Shown here: one piece after another, positions 43,738 to 54,266 of the stretch
Numbering within the stretch: position 1 is the first letter of the stretch
Layout of the letters: the number at the start of each line of letters is the position of its first letter
Assembly: GCA_035772735.1 (NCBI GenBank)
Contig: JASDFA010000020.1
Span: forward strand, 104,312,001-104,376,000
DNA length: 64,000 nt
Source of the DNA: Datura wrightii
Taxonomy: Eukaryota; Streptophyta; Magnoliopsida; Solanales; Solanaceae
Direction: 5' to 3'
Notes under the pieces: generated by a model
Seen by the model: the letters and a program-made list of their open reading frames with translations, nothing else
Database searches by the model: none
What the model was told of the DNA's origin: nothing
Translations under genes and position numbers: made by a program

Positions 43738-45323
43738 ATGCCCTCAGCTGCAAATCTATGGGGAGTTTGGCGTACTTGCATCCTGAGCAGCGGGAGTTGA
43801 CCAGAGAAATACATCAATTAGCTTGTCTATCCGTTCTTGTAGCAGAAATAGAGGACAACAAAGCGGTAATTTAGAACACCACTGTGTTGTCATTAGTTGT
43901 GGAGGTAAAGGAACGGCTGTATGATGATCCTGAGCTGGTTCAACTTAAAGACAGAGTTCAGCAAGGGAAAGCGCTAGATTTTCAGGTAACTGAGGATGAA
44001 GTGTTGTGATGTAAAGGCCGCCTTTGTGTTCCAGATGTTTCAGGGCTTCGCCAACAGATTATGAGTGAGGTACATTACGACCGCTATTCTCTCCACCCAG
44101 GCGCGACAAAAATGTACCATGATATCAAAGAAATCTACTGGTGGCCAGGTATGAAGAGGGAAATAGCAAAATTTGTAGCCCAGTGTCTTAACTACCAGCA
44201 AGCAAAAGCGGAACACCAGAAACCAGGCGGATTGACTCAGGACATAGCTGTGCTTCTTCGGAAGTGGGAAGCAGTAAACATGGACTTTGTAGCAGGATTA
44301 CCCCATACCAGTCATAGACATGATTCAATTTGGGTAATTGTTGACAGACTGACGAGATCAGCCTATTTCTTGCCAGTAAAAGCTACTTTCTCTGCCGAAG
44401 ATTATGCCGAATTGTATATCAAAGAGATAGTTAGATTACACGGTGTTCCAGTATCTATTATCTCTAACAGAGGAGCACAATTTACAACTAGTTTTTGGTA
44501 GTTGTTTCAGAGAGGTCTGGGAACGCAGATTAATTTGAGCAACGCATTCCACCCTCAGACAGATGGACAGGTGGAACGCACTATTCAGACGCTCGAGGAT
44601 ATGCTACGGGCCTGTGTGTTGGACTTTGGAGGTAGTTGGGATGAGCATTTACCGCTGATTGAGTTTGCTTATAGCAATAGTTACCACTCAGCTATCCAGA
44701 TGGCGCCCTTTGAGGCATTGTATGGACGAAAGTGTAGATCGCCAGTTGGCTGGTTTGAAGTAGGAGAGTCAGTGCTGATTGGGTCAGATATTATTCATTA
44801 GTCAGAGGAGAAGGTAAAGCTTATCAGAGAACGCCTACTGACTACTCAGAGCCGCCAGAAATCGTATGCTGACGTGCGGTGCAGAAACCTGGAATTTAAT
44901 GTGAATGACTGGGTATTTTTGAAAGTATCGCCGATGAAAGGGGTGATGAGATTCGGCAAGAAAGGTAAGCTCAGTTCAAGATTCATTGGGCCTTATCAGA
45001 TTCGGCGGAGAGTAGGCCAAGTGGCATACGAGTTGAACTTGCCTCCAGAATTAGAGTCCGTTCATCTAGCTTTCCACGTATCTTTGCTAAGAAAGTACAT
45101 AGGAGACCCCTCCAGAGTTGTCCCAATCTAGGATGTCCAGGTTACGGAAGAGCTGGCCTATGAAGAGGTTCAAGTAGCCATACCATACAGACAGATTCGT
45201 AGATTGAGAACTAAAGATGTTGCTTTTGTCAAGGTACTGTGGCATAATAAGAACTGAGAGGAGATGACTTGGGAAGCAGAGGAAGACATGAAAGTCAGAT
45301 ATCCTCACTTATTCCAAGCCTAG
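43738..45323 (+). pseudogene. Element G: RNase H end, integrase and chromodomain
   Basis: Starts at DALS (RNase H C-terminus). Zinc domain: HYDRYSLHPGATKM, with CPNC changed to CLNY (Cys to Tyr at 44193-44195). Core: NMDFVAGLPH, SIISNRGAQFT (Asp to Asn, codon 44466-44468), then a TAG after SFW, HPQTDGQVERTIQ with the Glu present, EALYGRKCR. The C-terminal domain (44874-45131) is open to a stop after VVPI. Chromodomain: QVAIPYRQIRRLRTKD, VKVLWHN, then a stop. Fewer stops than in E, so it is less decayed, but catalysis and zinc binding are both lost. Confidence 0.85.
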
Positions 45324-45581
45324 TCAACCAAGAGGTATGTTAGTATTGTTAACTTATGAAATGTCTTATATTATATGTATAAATGAGATAATCGACTCTA
45401 GTCTTTTTCTTGATGAATACTGTAGTATTGTGTGGAGTGCCTGTATTGGACTTTTCTACATTTCAGGTTTTTGAGATAGTCCATATTATAGGGGAAACTC
45501 TGCCGGAAATTTTCTTAAAAATAAGTCGAGTAAGTTGAGATTCCTGTAAGTAAAAGTCTGCATTCGAGGATGAATGTTCTT

Positions 45582-45593
45582 AAGGGGGGAGGA
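45582..45593 (+). promoter_or_regulatory. G polypurine tract
   Basis: AAGGGGGGAGGA directly before the 3' LTR TG at 45594; it primes plus-strand DNA. Confidence 0.85.
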
Positions 45594-45740
45594 TGTTACA
45601 CCATGTAAATTCTTGACATTTAGATGGCATGTTCGCGTGTTGGTTAAGAGTTTTTGAATGCCATACATGCCGGTGAAGGGCCCGGGGAAACACCGGATAA
45701 GGGTCACGTCGAACCATCACAAGAGAAGGCCAGCAGACCT

Positions 45741-45840
45741 CCTTTGCGATGGCCAGAGTGTCACGGAGGCTCACCTCTGCGATGGCCAGCGTGTCACGGA
45801 TGCTCACCTCCGCGATAGCCAATGTGCCACGGAGGTGAGG
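45741..45840 (+). repeat. 33-bp tandem repeat, three units, in G LTR U3
   Basis: Units start with GCGAT at 45746, 45779 and 45812, an exact 33-base period. The core reads GCGATGGCCAGCGTGTCACG with base changes per unit. It ends 13 bases before the TATA box, an arrangement like a promoter-proximal enhancer. Confidence 0.85.
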
Positions 45841-45852
45841 TGCAGCCCCAAG

Positions 45853-45860
45853 TATAAAAG
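45853..45860 (+). promoter_or_regulatory. TATA box in G LTR
   Basis: TATAAAAG, about 260 bp into the LTR, is a consensus TATA element. Transcription would be expected to start some 30 bases downstream, giving U3 of about 290 bp. Confidence 0.7.
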
Positions 45861-47994
45861 CACGAACTTCGGTTTTAAGTAATTAAAACATAAGATTTCT
45901 TCCAGAAATAAGTAGAGAATGCAGAGAGGAACAGGGGAACGAAGGTTTGGTGCTAGTTTCCTTCTGATTACACCTATATACACAGTCCAAACTCGAAATA
46001 AACATGGGTAGTAAGGTATTAAGCAGCAAGGAGCATTCCAACGAATTTAGTTTCGTAAAATTCGGCCGGCGAATCGTCGTGCTACCGAGCTAAGGTAAGT
46101 GGAATTGCTCCAAATTAGTATCAAATACTCCTAGCCCTAAAGTGAGTATTTCTCCTTCTTAACTTCAGAGAAATAGTGAGTTTTTGACCGTTTTTCGATA
46201 AGTCAATGTTTGGGCTATATATATATATTAAAAGTGATGTTTTCTTTCAGAATATTAATGTATTTAGTCCTAATTGATATATATATATGGATGCAGTTGG
46301 GAGAAATAGCGGAATATTGACCGAATTACGCCAATTAGCCGGGAAATCAGAAACGGAGGTATGTAAAGCCAGTCTCTTTGGCAAGTTAGTAATTCTAGCC
46401 TAACAGAATAGAGTAAACTCCAGAATAAAATTCAGAAGTCGAGTATTGAGTTTTGTACGATTTCAGTAAATCTGTTTACGTTATTATGTCATATTCAGAA
46501 TAAAAGTCAGTAAATCAGTATCAGACAGTAAGATCTTATCCCAGACTCAGTTTAACTCAGTATTAGATTCAGTTTAATTCAGCAAGAGATGCAGAATAGA
46601 ATATCAGAACATGAACAGTATGATCAGATTTATTATACATGTTATATGTGATTATTGTTGCTTGTTGAGACCTGATTGTGTTATGTGGGCACCCTTAGAG
46701 CTTCATTGCCGCTCCAGGGTTAATAGCTGTGTCGACTCGCCCACCAGAGGGTGAGGATACGTCACTCCAAGGAGTGGCATGCCATCCACAGTAGGACAAA
46801 GATGTTATGCAGCATTCCCCATATCAGGCTGATCAGCATTACAGTATACATTGCGAGAGCTTGCGCCTAAGGCACAGACTACAGATATAGATACAAACAT
46901 CAGATATAGTTACACGAGTCATCTGGACTCAGAAACAATTATAGTTAGGGGCCCATAGAGCCCAAGCTGCATACCCAGGGGGCCAATAAAGGTGTTCGTA
47001 GTTATTAAGAGAGTGGAGTGACTTTATTTTGGGATGGTTTGACGCGGGTATGGGTATATAGATTGCGTGTTGGTTGGCACCTTCCATCTTATGGGGGCTG
47101 GTATAGGTCCTTGTATGCTATATATATATATATACATGTATATTATACTAGATTAATAAATAGTTGGATGCTGCAGCAACAGGTATGACTTTCATCTGCT
47201 TTACAGTACAGATAAGCTCATTTCAGATTTTGCCATCCCCGATAGTCTTAGCCATTTTTCTACTATTCAGAACTATCAGTACTATTGCTTATCTTCAGTT
47301 ATGTCCAGTTTTTGCTTTGCATACTCGGTACCAGTGGTACTAACGCCCGTTTGGGGGCGCTGCATTACTTGCCTGTATGTACCCATAGACGAGGAGTCGA
47401 CCCCTCGTGATCCCAGCCAACGCAGAGTCATTAGCTCTTGTCATCCGGAGATTGATATTTAGAGGTTTATTATATTTTCTTTTGTTGTATAGTATGGGTA
47501 GGTCGGGGCCCTGTCCCGACCATCTTATCAGGATTCTTAAAGGCTTGCAGATTATATATTCCCTGTGGTTTGTTTTACCGGTCCTGAGAGGCCGTGTGTA
47601 TGTTCTAGCTGTTTATGTTGGCCTTCTGGGGCCTTATTCTGTTTATAGTTAGTGACCTTGCCGGTCACAGAGTAGTTTATCTCCTATTTCAGCTTCTTGG
47701 TGAAAACTAGTCAGCATGGTGGCCTTGTCGGCCCGCATAGGTTTCCTTGTGTTTTTATGGTTCTTGTTAGTTGTTGTGGTTGAACAGGTAGCTATAGGCC
47801 TAGTCGGCCGATGGCTGTATTTACAACTGTTATATAGCCCGCTGATTCCAGGAATCGGAGTTAGAGCCAGCCAGGCACCAGAAGTGCTTAGGCTCAGCAG
47901 TCTAGCAGTTCAGGTCCTAGTAGGGCACCAGGTGACAGTCATACCCCCCAAGGCGGGGCGTGACACGGGTGTACGTTCGGGTCGTGAAAATCGT

Positions 47995-49310
47995 CTATTG
48001 ATGAAGCTCCATAATCAAATACATCTCAAATATGAAATCATGCATATGAGAAGCTTTAGATCAAAACATACCAAAGCTTAAAGAAAATCGGGAGTCTTCG
48101 CTCCAAAACCATGTGGTATGCTCTATTCGTGAAATCATAAATCATACTTGAACATGTGGCCATTGCCCAATATTTTAACATGCTTGAAAATACTCAATTC
48201 ACATCGAAAACATCATTATAAACATGGATAGCTTGAAAATAAGCTTTTCATCATAATATCTCATCATAATCATACATTCATCATAAATCTCATCTTTCAT
48301 GAACTTCTCATCAATGGGCTTTTTGATTCATGAAACTTGAAACATGATTTTTAATTGAAAATAATATAAAACTTTCCCACGAAGCATAATTCAATAGTAG
48401 GAACATATTTAAATCATACACATGTAGAGAATTAGGAAATTGTTGTATTGGGTTAAAACCTCATAGATTAGACAAAGGAAACTCATGATTTAGAGAGCGA
48501 TCGGACATGATTGTGAAAGGATTCATCCATTCATAATCCTACATACCTTATTATAGATTATTCTTACACTTCCTTGAATACCCAGGAATAAATTGAAGAG
48601 AACCTTGAAGGATTTGCCTCGATCATCTCTTTAGACTATCACTCTTGCATGCATGAAGGAAAATGGCCTAAAATGAACTTAATCCTCTTAAAATACATCA
48701 TTCATAACTTAAAATGACGTAGTTTAGGCCTTAGGATCTTAGAAATTATGGAAAACCCCTTACTAAATTGATAGAAAATAACTGCCAGTCAGTCCCCACG
48801 AGGGACATGACGACTCGTCACCACTGGCCATGACTCGTGGTATGATCAGTCTAGTACACTACTTATCAAGTCATCTGGGCTCGTCATGGGTGACTCCATG
48901 ATTCGTTACCTGTGACCACAACTTATGGTCACCACCCGTATGTACACTGCCTCAATCTCAATTAAACTTTACCCTGCCGATCAAGACTCATCCCACGATT
49001 CGTGGTAACTGACCAAGACTCACAGGGTCCACCTATTAGGTACAATGCTTTCTTCCTTCTCTTTTCTCACTTACCTCTTCTCATGACTGACCTAACCAGT
49101 CGTGGGGCCTGACGATGACTCGTGGTCATGTCCGTGGGGAGTCAAATTTCCAGATTCCAAGCTCACCTGGTGAGCCTCACCATGAGTCACATCATGACTC
49201 GTGGGCTATTCTCATGGTTCACGTCATGATCAGTTTTGTGCCTGATAACATTTTTGAACTATTCTCCATTTTAACTCCTGGGTCTGATCATTGGCCTTTC
49301 GGGGTATAAA
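47995..49310 (-). repeat. LTR2 segment 3 (3' LTR of B2)
   Basis: Resumes the LTR after E with CTATTGATGAAGCTCC, matching 8965 of the LTR at 7916. It ends GGGGTATAAA next to the B2 purine tract. U3 on the element strand holds the ACGACTCGT zone (48810, with decayed copies such as ATGACTCGTGG near 48830, 49115 and 49195). Confidence 0.8.
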
Positions 49311-49325
49311 AATATCTCCCCCTTG

Positions 49326-50281
49326 GGAACATTCATCCTTGAATGTTGGAAAGCATACAGTAAAGCAGAGAAATGCAATCATCATATTCAATTACTGATC
49401 AATTAAGCCAAAACTGGTGGAATGACTATCTCCAATTCAAACTACACTGCTGAACTGGATTCATGAATCATGCGTACATGCATTTACATAAAAGAAACTT
49501 GGGTACATGAACTGAACATGAAAACTAACTAGAGTTTTAGGTCAAAATTGATACCTCAAGCTATAACTGAGCCAGTCGAGAATAAATATGGGTATCTAGC
49601 CATCATATCTGCTTCGGCCTCCCATGTAGCTCCCTCTACATGTTGATTCCTCCATAAAACTTTGACTGAAGTTACTTTCTTGTTCCTTAGCCTTCGAACC
49701 TAATGATCCAGTATTTCTACATCCTTTTCATAACTAAGGTTGTCTTTCACACCAACACTGTCCACCGGGACAACTAAAGCTGGATGACCCAAACATTTCT
49801 TTAAGAGCAATACATGGAATACATGATGTATGACAACTAATTCTGAGGGAAACTCCAATTCGTATGATAATTCTGAGGGAAACTCACATCGGCAGAAGAC
49901 TTTTGGCGACTTTGAGCTGTTTTCAACCTATCCGGTATGAGCTGAACTTTCTCTGTAGCCTCATGGACCGAATTTGTCCCTATCATTGCCGCTTCACCAG
50001 CTTCGAACCAATCAGTAGGCGACCTACATCTCCATCCATAGAGAGCCCCAAATGGAGCCATTTGAATACTGGAATGGTAGTTGTTATTGTATGCGAACTC
50101 AATAAGAGGAAAATGATCATCACCAACTACCTTTAAAGTCAATCACGCATGCTCTCAACATGTCTTTGAGAGTCTGAATTATCCGCTCTACTTGAACATC
50201 CGTTTGTGGGTGAAATGCTATGATTTTCTTAACTTGAGTAACTTGTCCTTTTTGAAATGACTTCCAAAACTGAGAGGTAAA
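49326..50281 (-). pseudogene. B2: chromodomain and integrase C-terminal part with deletion and filler
   Basis: The chromodomain lies near 49580-49730 (VRRLRNKK, VKVLWRNQHV, ATWEAEA). The open stretch 49837-50142 runs from DHFPLIEFAYNNNYHSS through EALYGWRCR to KSSADV, then jumps to SFPQN. About 60-70 codons of the C-terminal domain present in B3 are missing, and 17 bases (AATTCTGAGGGAAACTC) occur twice at the junction (49839-49855 and 49869-49885). Confidence 0.75.
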
Positions 50282-51097
50282 TTAGGAACCTCTGTTTGAT
50301 ATTATGGACAAGGGCACTCCATGAGATCGAAATAGATCTCGGATATATAGTTTGGCATAGTCCTCCACCGAATCCGTGGTTTTGACTGGTAGAAAATGAG
50401 CAGCCTTGGTCAACCTGTCTACCACAACCCAAATGGAGTCAGATTGTCGACGAGTACGAGGTAAACCTATGATGAAGTCCATATTAATTTCTTCCCGCCT
50501 CCTAGTGGGAAAATTGATATCCTGAAGCACACCTCCTAGTCTATGGTGCTCGACCTTCACTTGTTGACAGCTTCGGCACTTAGCTATGAATTCTACAATG
50601 TCCTTCTTCATGCCATTCCACCAATAGACTTTCTGTAAGTCACGACACATCTTGGTGGCACCTTGATGGATACAATATCTAGATCTATGAGCCTCGTAAA
50701 ACATCTGACTCCTCAAATCATCAACATCGGGGATACATAAGCGACCCTGGTATCGGAGCATATCATCTCCCCCTTTGGAGAAGACCTCTACCTTCTGATT
50801 CTGAACGGCTTCCTTTAACTTTACCAAAATTGGGTCCTCATCTTTCCTAGATTTTACATCAATCACCAATGAAGATTCTGATCCGTTCTGAACAATAACA
50901 CCGTCATCGATCGAGTCAACCAACCTAACTCCCAACCTTACAAGTCGATGCACATCCTTCTCCAACTCCTTCTTCCCTTCATCCACATGGGACACACTCT
51001 CCATATAGAGTCTACTAAGTGTGTATGCTAATACATTAGCCTTACCCTGATGGTAAAGCACACTCATATTGTAATCCTTGAGTAGCTCCAACCACAT
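50282..51097 (-). pseudogene. B2: RNase H end, integrase zinc domain and first half of core (271 aa)
   Basis: Starts in the RNase H C-terminus (LYHQGKANVLAYTLSR: the usual Asp of AD-LS is Tyr), then the linker, zinc domain (HRSRYCIHQGATKM, CRSC) and core with NMDFIIGLPR. The second catalytic residue is Asn (SIISNRGS, codon 50294-50296), directly followed by a stop. Homology continues in the next segment to the left. Confidence 0.85.
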
Positions 51098-51100
51098 CCT

Positions 51101-51412
51101 TTACTGAAGATTGAGGTCCTTCTGGGTAAACACATATTGTAAACTATTATTGTCCATGAACACATCCACATGGACCCTGTACAAATAATGTCTCCACATC
51201 TTCAATGCGAATACCACCGCGGTCAATTCATGATCATGGGCCGGGTAATTCTTCTCGTGAATCTTTAGCTGTCTGGAGGCATATGCTACAACTTTTCTAT
51301 GTTGCATCAATACACACCCAAGTTCAATCCTTGAGGCATCAAAATACACTACAAACTCATTGGTACCCTTCGGTAGCGTCAACACCGGTGCTGAAGTAAG
51401 TCGAGTCTTCAA
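51101..51412 (-). pseudogene. B2: RNase H N-terminal part (103 aa)
   Basis: FDAS (first Asp), HDHELT (Glu) and MDNNSLQ (third acid; the usual reading is TDHKSLQ) are visible. It ends with a stop after LNLQ, three bases from the next open stretch. Confidence 0.85.
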
Positions 51413-52210
51413 CTATTGAAAACTCTTCTCGCAAGCCTCTTACCATTGAAATTTCACCTACTTTTGTGTCAGTTTGGTCAAAGGTGCTACAATCGATGAG
51501 AAACCTTCCATGAATCATCGATAGTAGTTAGATAAACCCAATAAATTTTGGATATCTGAAGGATTCACCGGTCTAGGCATATTCTTCACTGCTTTAATTT
51601 TTTGAGGGTCCACCTTTATGCCTTCGCTTAATACCACATGGCCCTATAATGCCATTGAGTTCAACCAAAACTCACACTTGTTGAATTTGACATATAATTG
51701 GCTATCCTTGAGAGTCTGCAGCACTACTCTCAAATGAGCGGCATGCTTTTCCTCGCTTTGAGAGTATATCAGGATGTCATTGATAAACACAATCATGAAT
51801 ATATCCAAGTATGGCTTGAACACCTTGTTCATTTAGTCCATAAAAGTTGCAGGAGCATTTGTTAGTCCAAAAGACATAACTATAAGATCATAATAACCAT
51901 ACCGTGTCCTGAAGGCTATCACACTCCCTAACTCTAAGCTGATGGTACTCGGATTTGAGATCTATCTTTGAGAAACACTTGGCACCCTGAAGTTGGTCAA
52001 ATAAATCATTAATCCTAGGTAGAGGATACCTATTCTTGATGGTGACCTTGTTCAATTGTCGATAGTCAATACACATGCAAAGAGAACCATCTTTCTTTCA
52101 AACAAAGACCACTGGTGCACCCCATGGGGACTTGCTCTGTTCAATGAAACCCTTATATAATAGGTCCTTCAACTGTTCGTTCAACTCCTTTAGCTCGGAT
52201 GGAGCCATTT
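51413..52210 (-). pseudogene. B2: reverse transcriptase, active site altered
   Basis: Fingers and palm: SPWGAPV near 52110, IDYRQLNKVTIKNRYPLPR (51888-52076) and FSKIDLKSEYHQL. The catalytic FIDD motif reads FIND (codons 51776-51787) within IVFINDILIYS. GAT to AAT in the context ATCGATGAC is a CpG transition. One of the two metal-binding Asp is therefore lost. Frameshifts separate the segments. Confidence 0.8.
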
Positions 52211-52900
52211 TGTAGGGAGGAATAGATATAGGCTGTGTGTTAGGAAGAAGGTTAATACCAAAATCAATCTCTCGCTCGGGAGGAATTCTCGGTAGATCAT
52301 CTGGGAAGATTTCTGGATACTCACATTCTACTTAGAGAGACTGGATAGTTGGCGTCTCATAATCAACATTTTTAACCCTAACTAGATGGTACCCACAACC
52401 TTTGGAGATCATCTTTCTGGCCTAAGGTTGGAAATGAATAGACCTACAGGCACAGCTGAACTGCCCTTCCACTCTAAGACTGGCTCACCCAGAAATCTGA
52501 ACACTACAACCTAGGTTCTACAATTAACTGAGGCATAACATGCAAATAGCCAATCCATCCGAGGATAACATAGAAATTAGTCATGGCTAATTCTATCAAA
52601 TCTGCTGAGGTGATTTTCTAAAAGACTAAGACCAGGCAACCTCTGTACACCTGTCTATCTACAACTAAATCACCTACTAGAGTATAGAATTAGAAGGGTT
52701 TTGAAAAGACATCGGGATTGACTCCGAAGCTATTGGCCACATAAGGTGTCACAAAAGACAAGGTAGCCCCCGGATCTAATAATGTATATACATCAAGAAA
52801 AAAACTCGTAATATACCAGTGACTACATCCGGGGAGACCTCTTGCTGCTGGCGGGATGCTAAGGTGTAGAATTTATTTTGGTGCTGATCGCCACTTGTGC
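52211..52900 (-). pseudogene. B2: protease and linker, broken
   Basis: The active site reads DVYTLLDPGAT near 52765-52795; the linker to RT (IPPEREIDFGI-like) lies near 52250-52290. No open stretch over 60 codons survives. Homology was judged against 20133-20735 and 59626-59901. Confidence 0.6.
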
Positions 52901-54058
52901 TGGTAGATGCCCCTTGATGTGCTAAGCATGCGGGTGGGCTGCTGAACTAGAAGCTGGTTCTCGGCCCCCATCATGACCCTGCCGCACTACTGGGCAATCT
53001 CTGAGCATGTTTCTAGGCTTCCCATACCTAAAAGAAGCGCCTGGACCTGCAAAGCACTGGCCCGTGTTCCCCTGACCACATCTGCGGCAAGCTAGGATAC
53101 TAGAATCTGCAGGTCTGCTGCTCTGAACCCTCGAGCCTTATACTCGCCCTCTCAGATCATGCCTATGCTTGTATGTCACACTCAATGCTGAAGACGCTGG
53201 GGCTGAAGGTCTCTGGTGGGTATGCCGTCGATGCCCACCACCTGACCTCGATTGAGAAAATCCATAACTATTAGTCTTGGACCTCTTGGCCTCTCTCTCC
53301 CTCATATATGCATCCTCCATCTGTTGGGCATACAAGAATATTCGAGGGAAATCCATATCAAGGTGGAGCATGGCAGTCCAACAATCCGTATCAAAATTGC
53401 CTGCCACACCATGAACAGACTTGCTCACCCGTGCCCTCTGATTATCCACTAACTTTGGGGCATACTTCGGTAGGTGAGTGAACTCAAGAGCATACTCCTG
53501 CACCTTCATTCTCCGTTTCTTAAGATTCACGAACTCGGATGCCTTCATCTCCCTCAGCTCACGAGGGAAGAACCGATCTAAGAATGCAACATGGAACTCC
53601 TCCCTGGTGACAAGGCCTGCTCCAGCGGTCCTACTATCTTTCCATTGACGAATCCAGATGTGTGCGACCCCTTTTTGCTGATACGAGGCTAGCTCCGAAC
53701 ACTCAACTCCATTCACCCCCATGACTTGAGTGATCTTCACAATCTCATCTATGAACTTAAGTGGGTCCTCATCTACTTTTGACTCGAGGAACTCTAGCGG
53801 TTTCATCCTCAAGAAATCCCTGACTCGAGCCACTGATGCATTGCCATTTTGTGGGACATGCGCAACTGCTTGTCGATTGACCTAAGCAGTCAAGGTCTGC
53901 ACGAGCATCTGAATAGCTACCCGAAACTCAGCATGGGCAACCGGCTCCGGTGCATGGTGCTCCTGGACTGGTAGGGTCTACTGGTGCCCATTTTCATTGC
54001 CATCCTTGTAGACATCTCCATTGCCATTCCTCCTACCATTTACTCTTTAGGGAGGCAT
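52901..54058 (-). pseudogene. B2: gag with a 231-aa open part (53138-53833)
   Basis: The predicted start ATG is at 54056-54058, with a stop a few codons later. The open stretch holds RVRDFLRMKPLEFLESKVDE, VAHIWIRQWKDSR, the Gag signature EEFHVAFLDRFFPRELREMK, FVNLKKRRMKVQEYALEF and a basic region. Nucleocapsid cysteine motifs follow near 53040-53110 in another frame. Gag forms the particle shell. Confidence 0.8.
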
Positions 54059-54250
54059 GATTCTACAATAGCGAATAGCATGAATTAGAAGGATAGGGAG
54101 GCATTTCATCACACGACATAGATCATGAAGAAGGGAATATGTCCTAAACGTCTCGTAGCCTCTTTGTCATAAGTGTGGTGTACTTCACACCCATGAAAAA
54201 GACTCTACTTAACGCGGCTTTCAGAGACCCTAGGACACTTTAAACATATA

Positions 54251-54262
54251 GCTCTAATACCA
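54251..54262 (-). promoter_or_regulatory. B2 primer-binding site (tRNA-iMet type)
   Basis: Minus strand TGGTATTAGAGC, one C to T transition from TGGTATCAGAGC, four bases from LTR3. Confidence 0.75.
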
Positions 54263-54266
54263 AGTT

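Larger units (their letters stand above)
43573..47965 (+). mobile_element. Element G: integrase-only chromovirus remnant
   Basis: Plus orientation: first 165 bp of the 5' LTR (43573-43737), pol from the RNase H end through integrase and chromodomain, purine tract (45582-45593), and complete 3' LTR (45594-47965, TGTTACACC to GGGGCGTGACA). TSD cgggt at 43568-43572 and 47966-47970 is perfect. A deletion removed most of the 5' LTR, primer site, gag, protease and RT. The LTR is a different family from E. Confidence 0.9.
45594..47965 (+). repeat. G 3' LTR (2372 bp)
   Basis: Complete LTR with TG and CA ends. It carries three 33-bp repeats (45741-45840), a TATA box (45853-45860) and short AT dinucleotide tracts near 46210, 46280 and 47120. 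The frames at 47407-47652 and 47716-48081 have no known domain; the second runs past the LTR edge. Confidence 0.9.
35394..47989 (+). mobile_element. Element E: integrase-only chromovirus remnant hosting F and G
   Basis: Plus orientation: 5' LTR 35394-37191 (truncated at its 3' end), integrase remnant, purine tract, 3' LTR 38874-47989 split by F and G. TSD atcgt occurs at 35389-35393 and 47990-47994. The LTR start TGTTATACCCC and the near-end GGGTCGTGAAA (usual GTGACA) belong to the same broad LTR family as A, B2 and B3. Primer site, gag, protease, RT and RNase H are missing through one deletion that joins the LTR to integrase. Confidence 0.85.
49311..54266 (-). mobile_element. B2 internal region (chromovirus)
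   Basis: Minus order from the right: primer site 54251-54262, gag from 54058, nucleocapsid, protease, RT, RNase H, integrase, chromodomain, purine tract 49311-49325. Its 3' LTR is LTR2 (11923-49310, interrupted). Its 5' LTR is partly fused with LTR3 and resumes at 63855. The same family as A and B3 by pol and LTR. Confidence 0.8.

Noticed and set aside
47716..48081. 121-codon frame at the end of the G LTR
   Set aside because: It crosses the LTR edge, the E remnant and a TSD, so it cannot be an ancestral gene.
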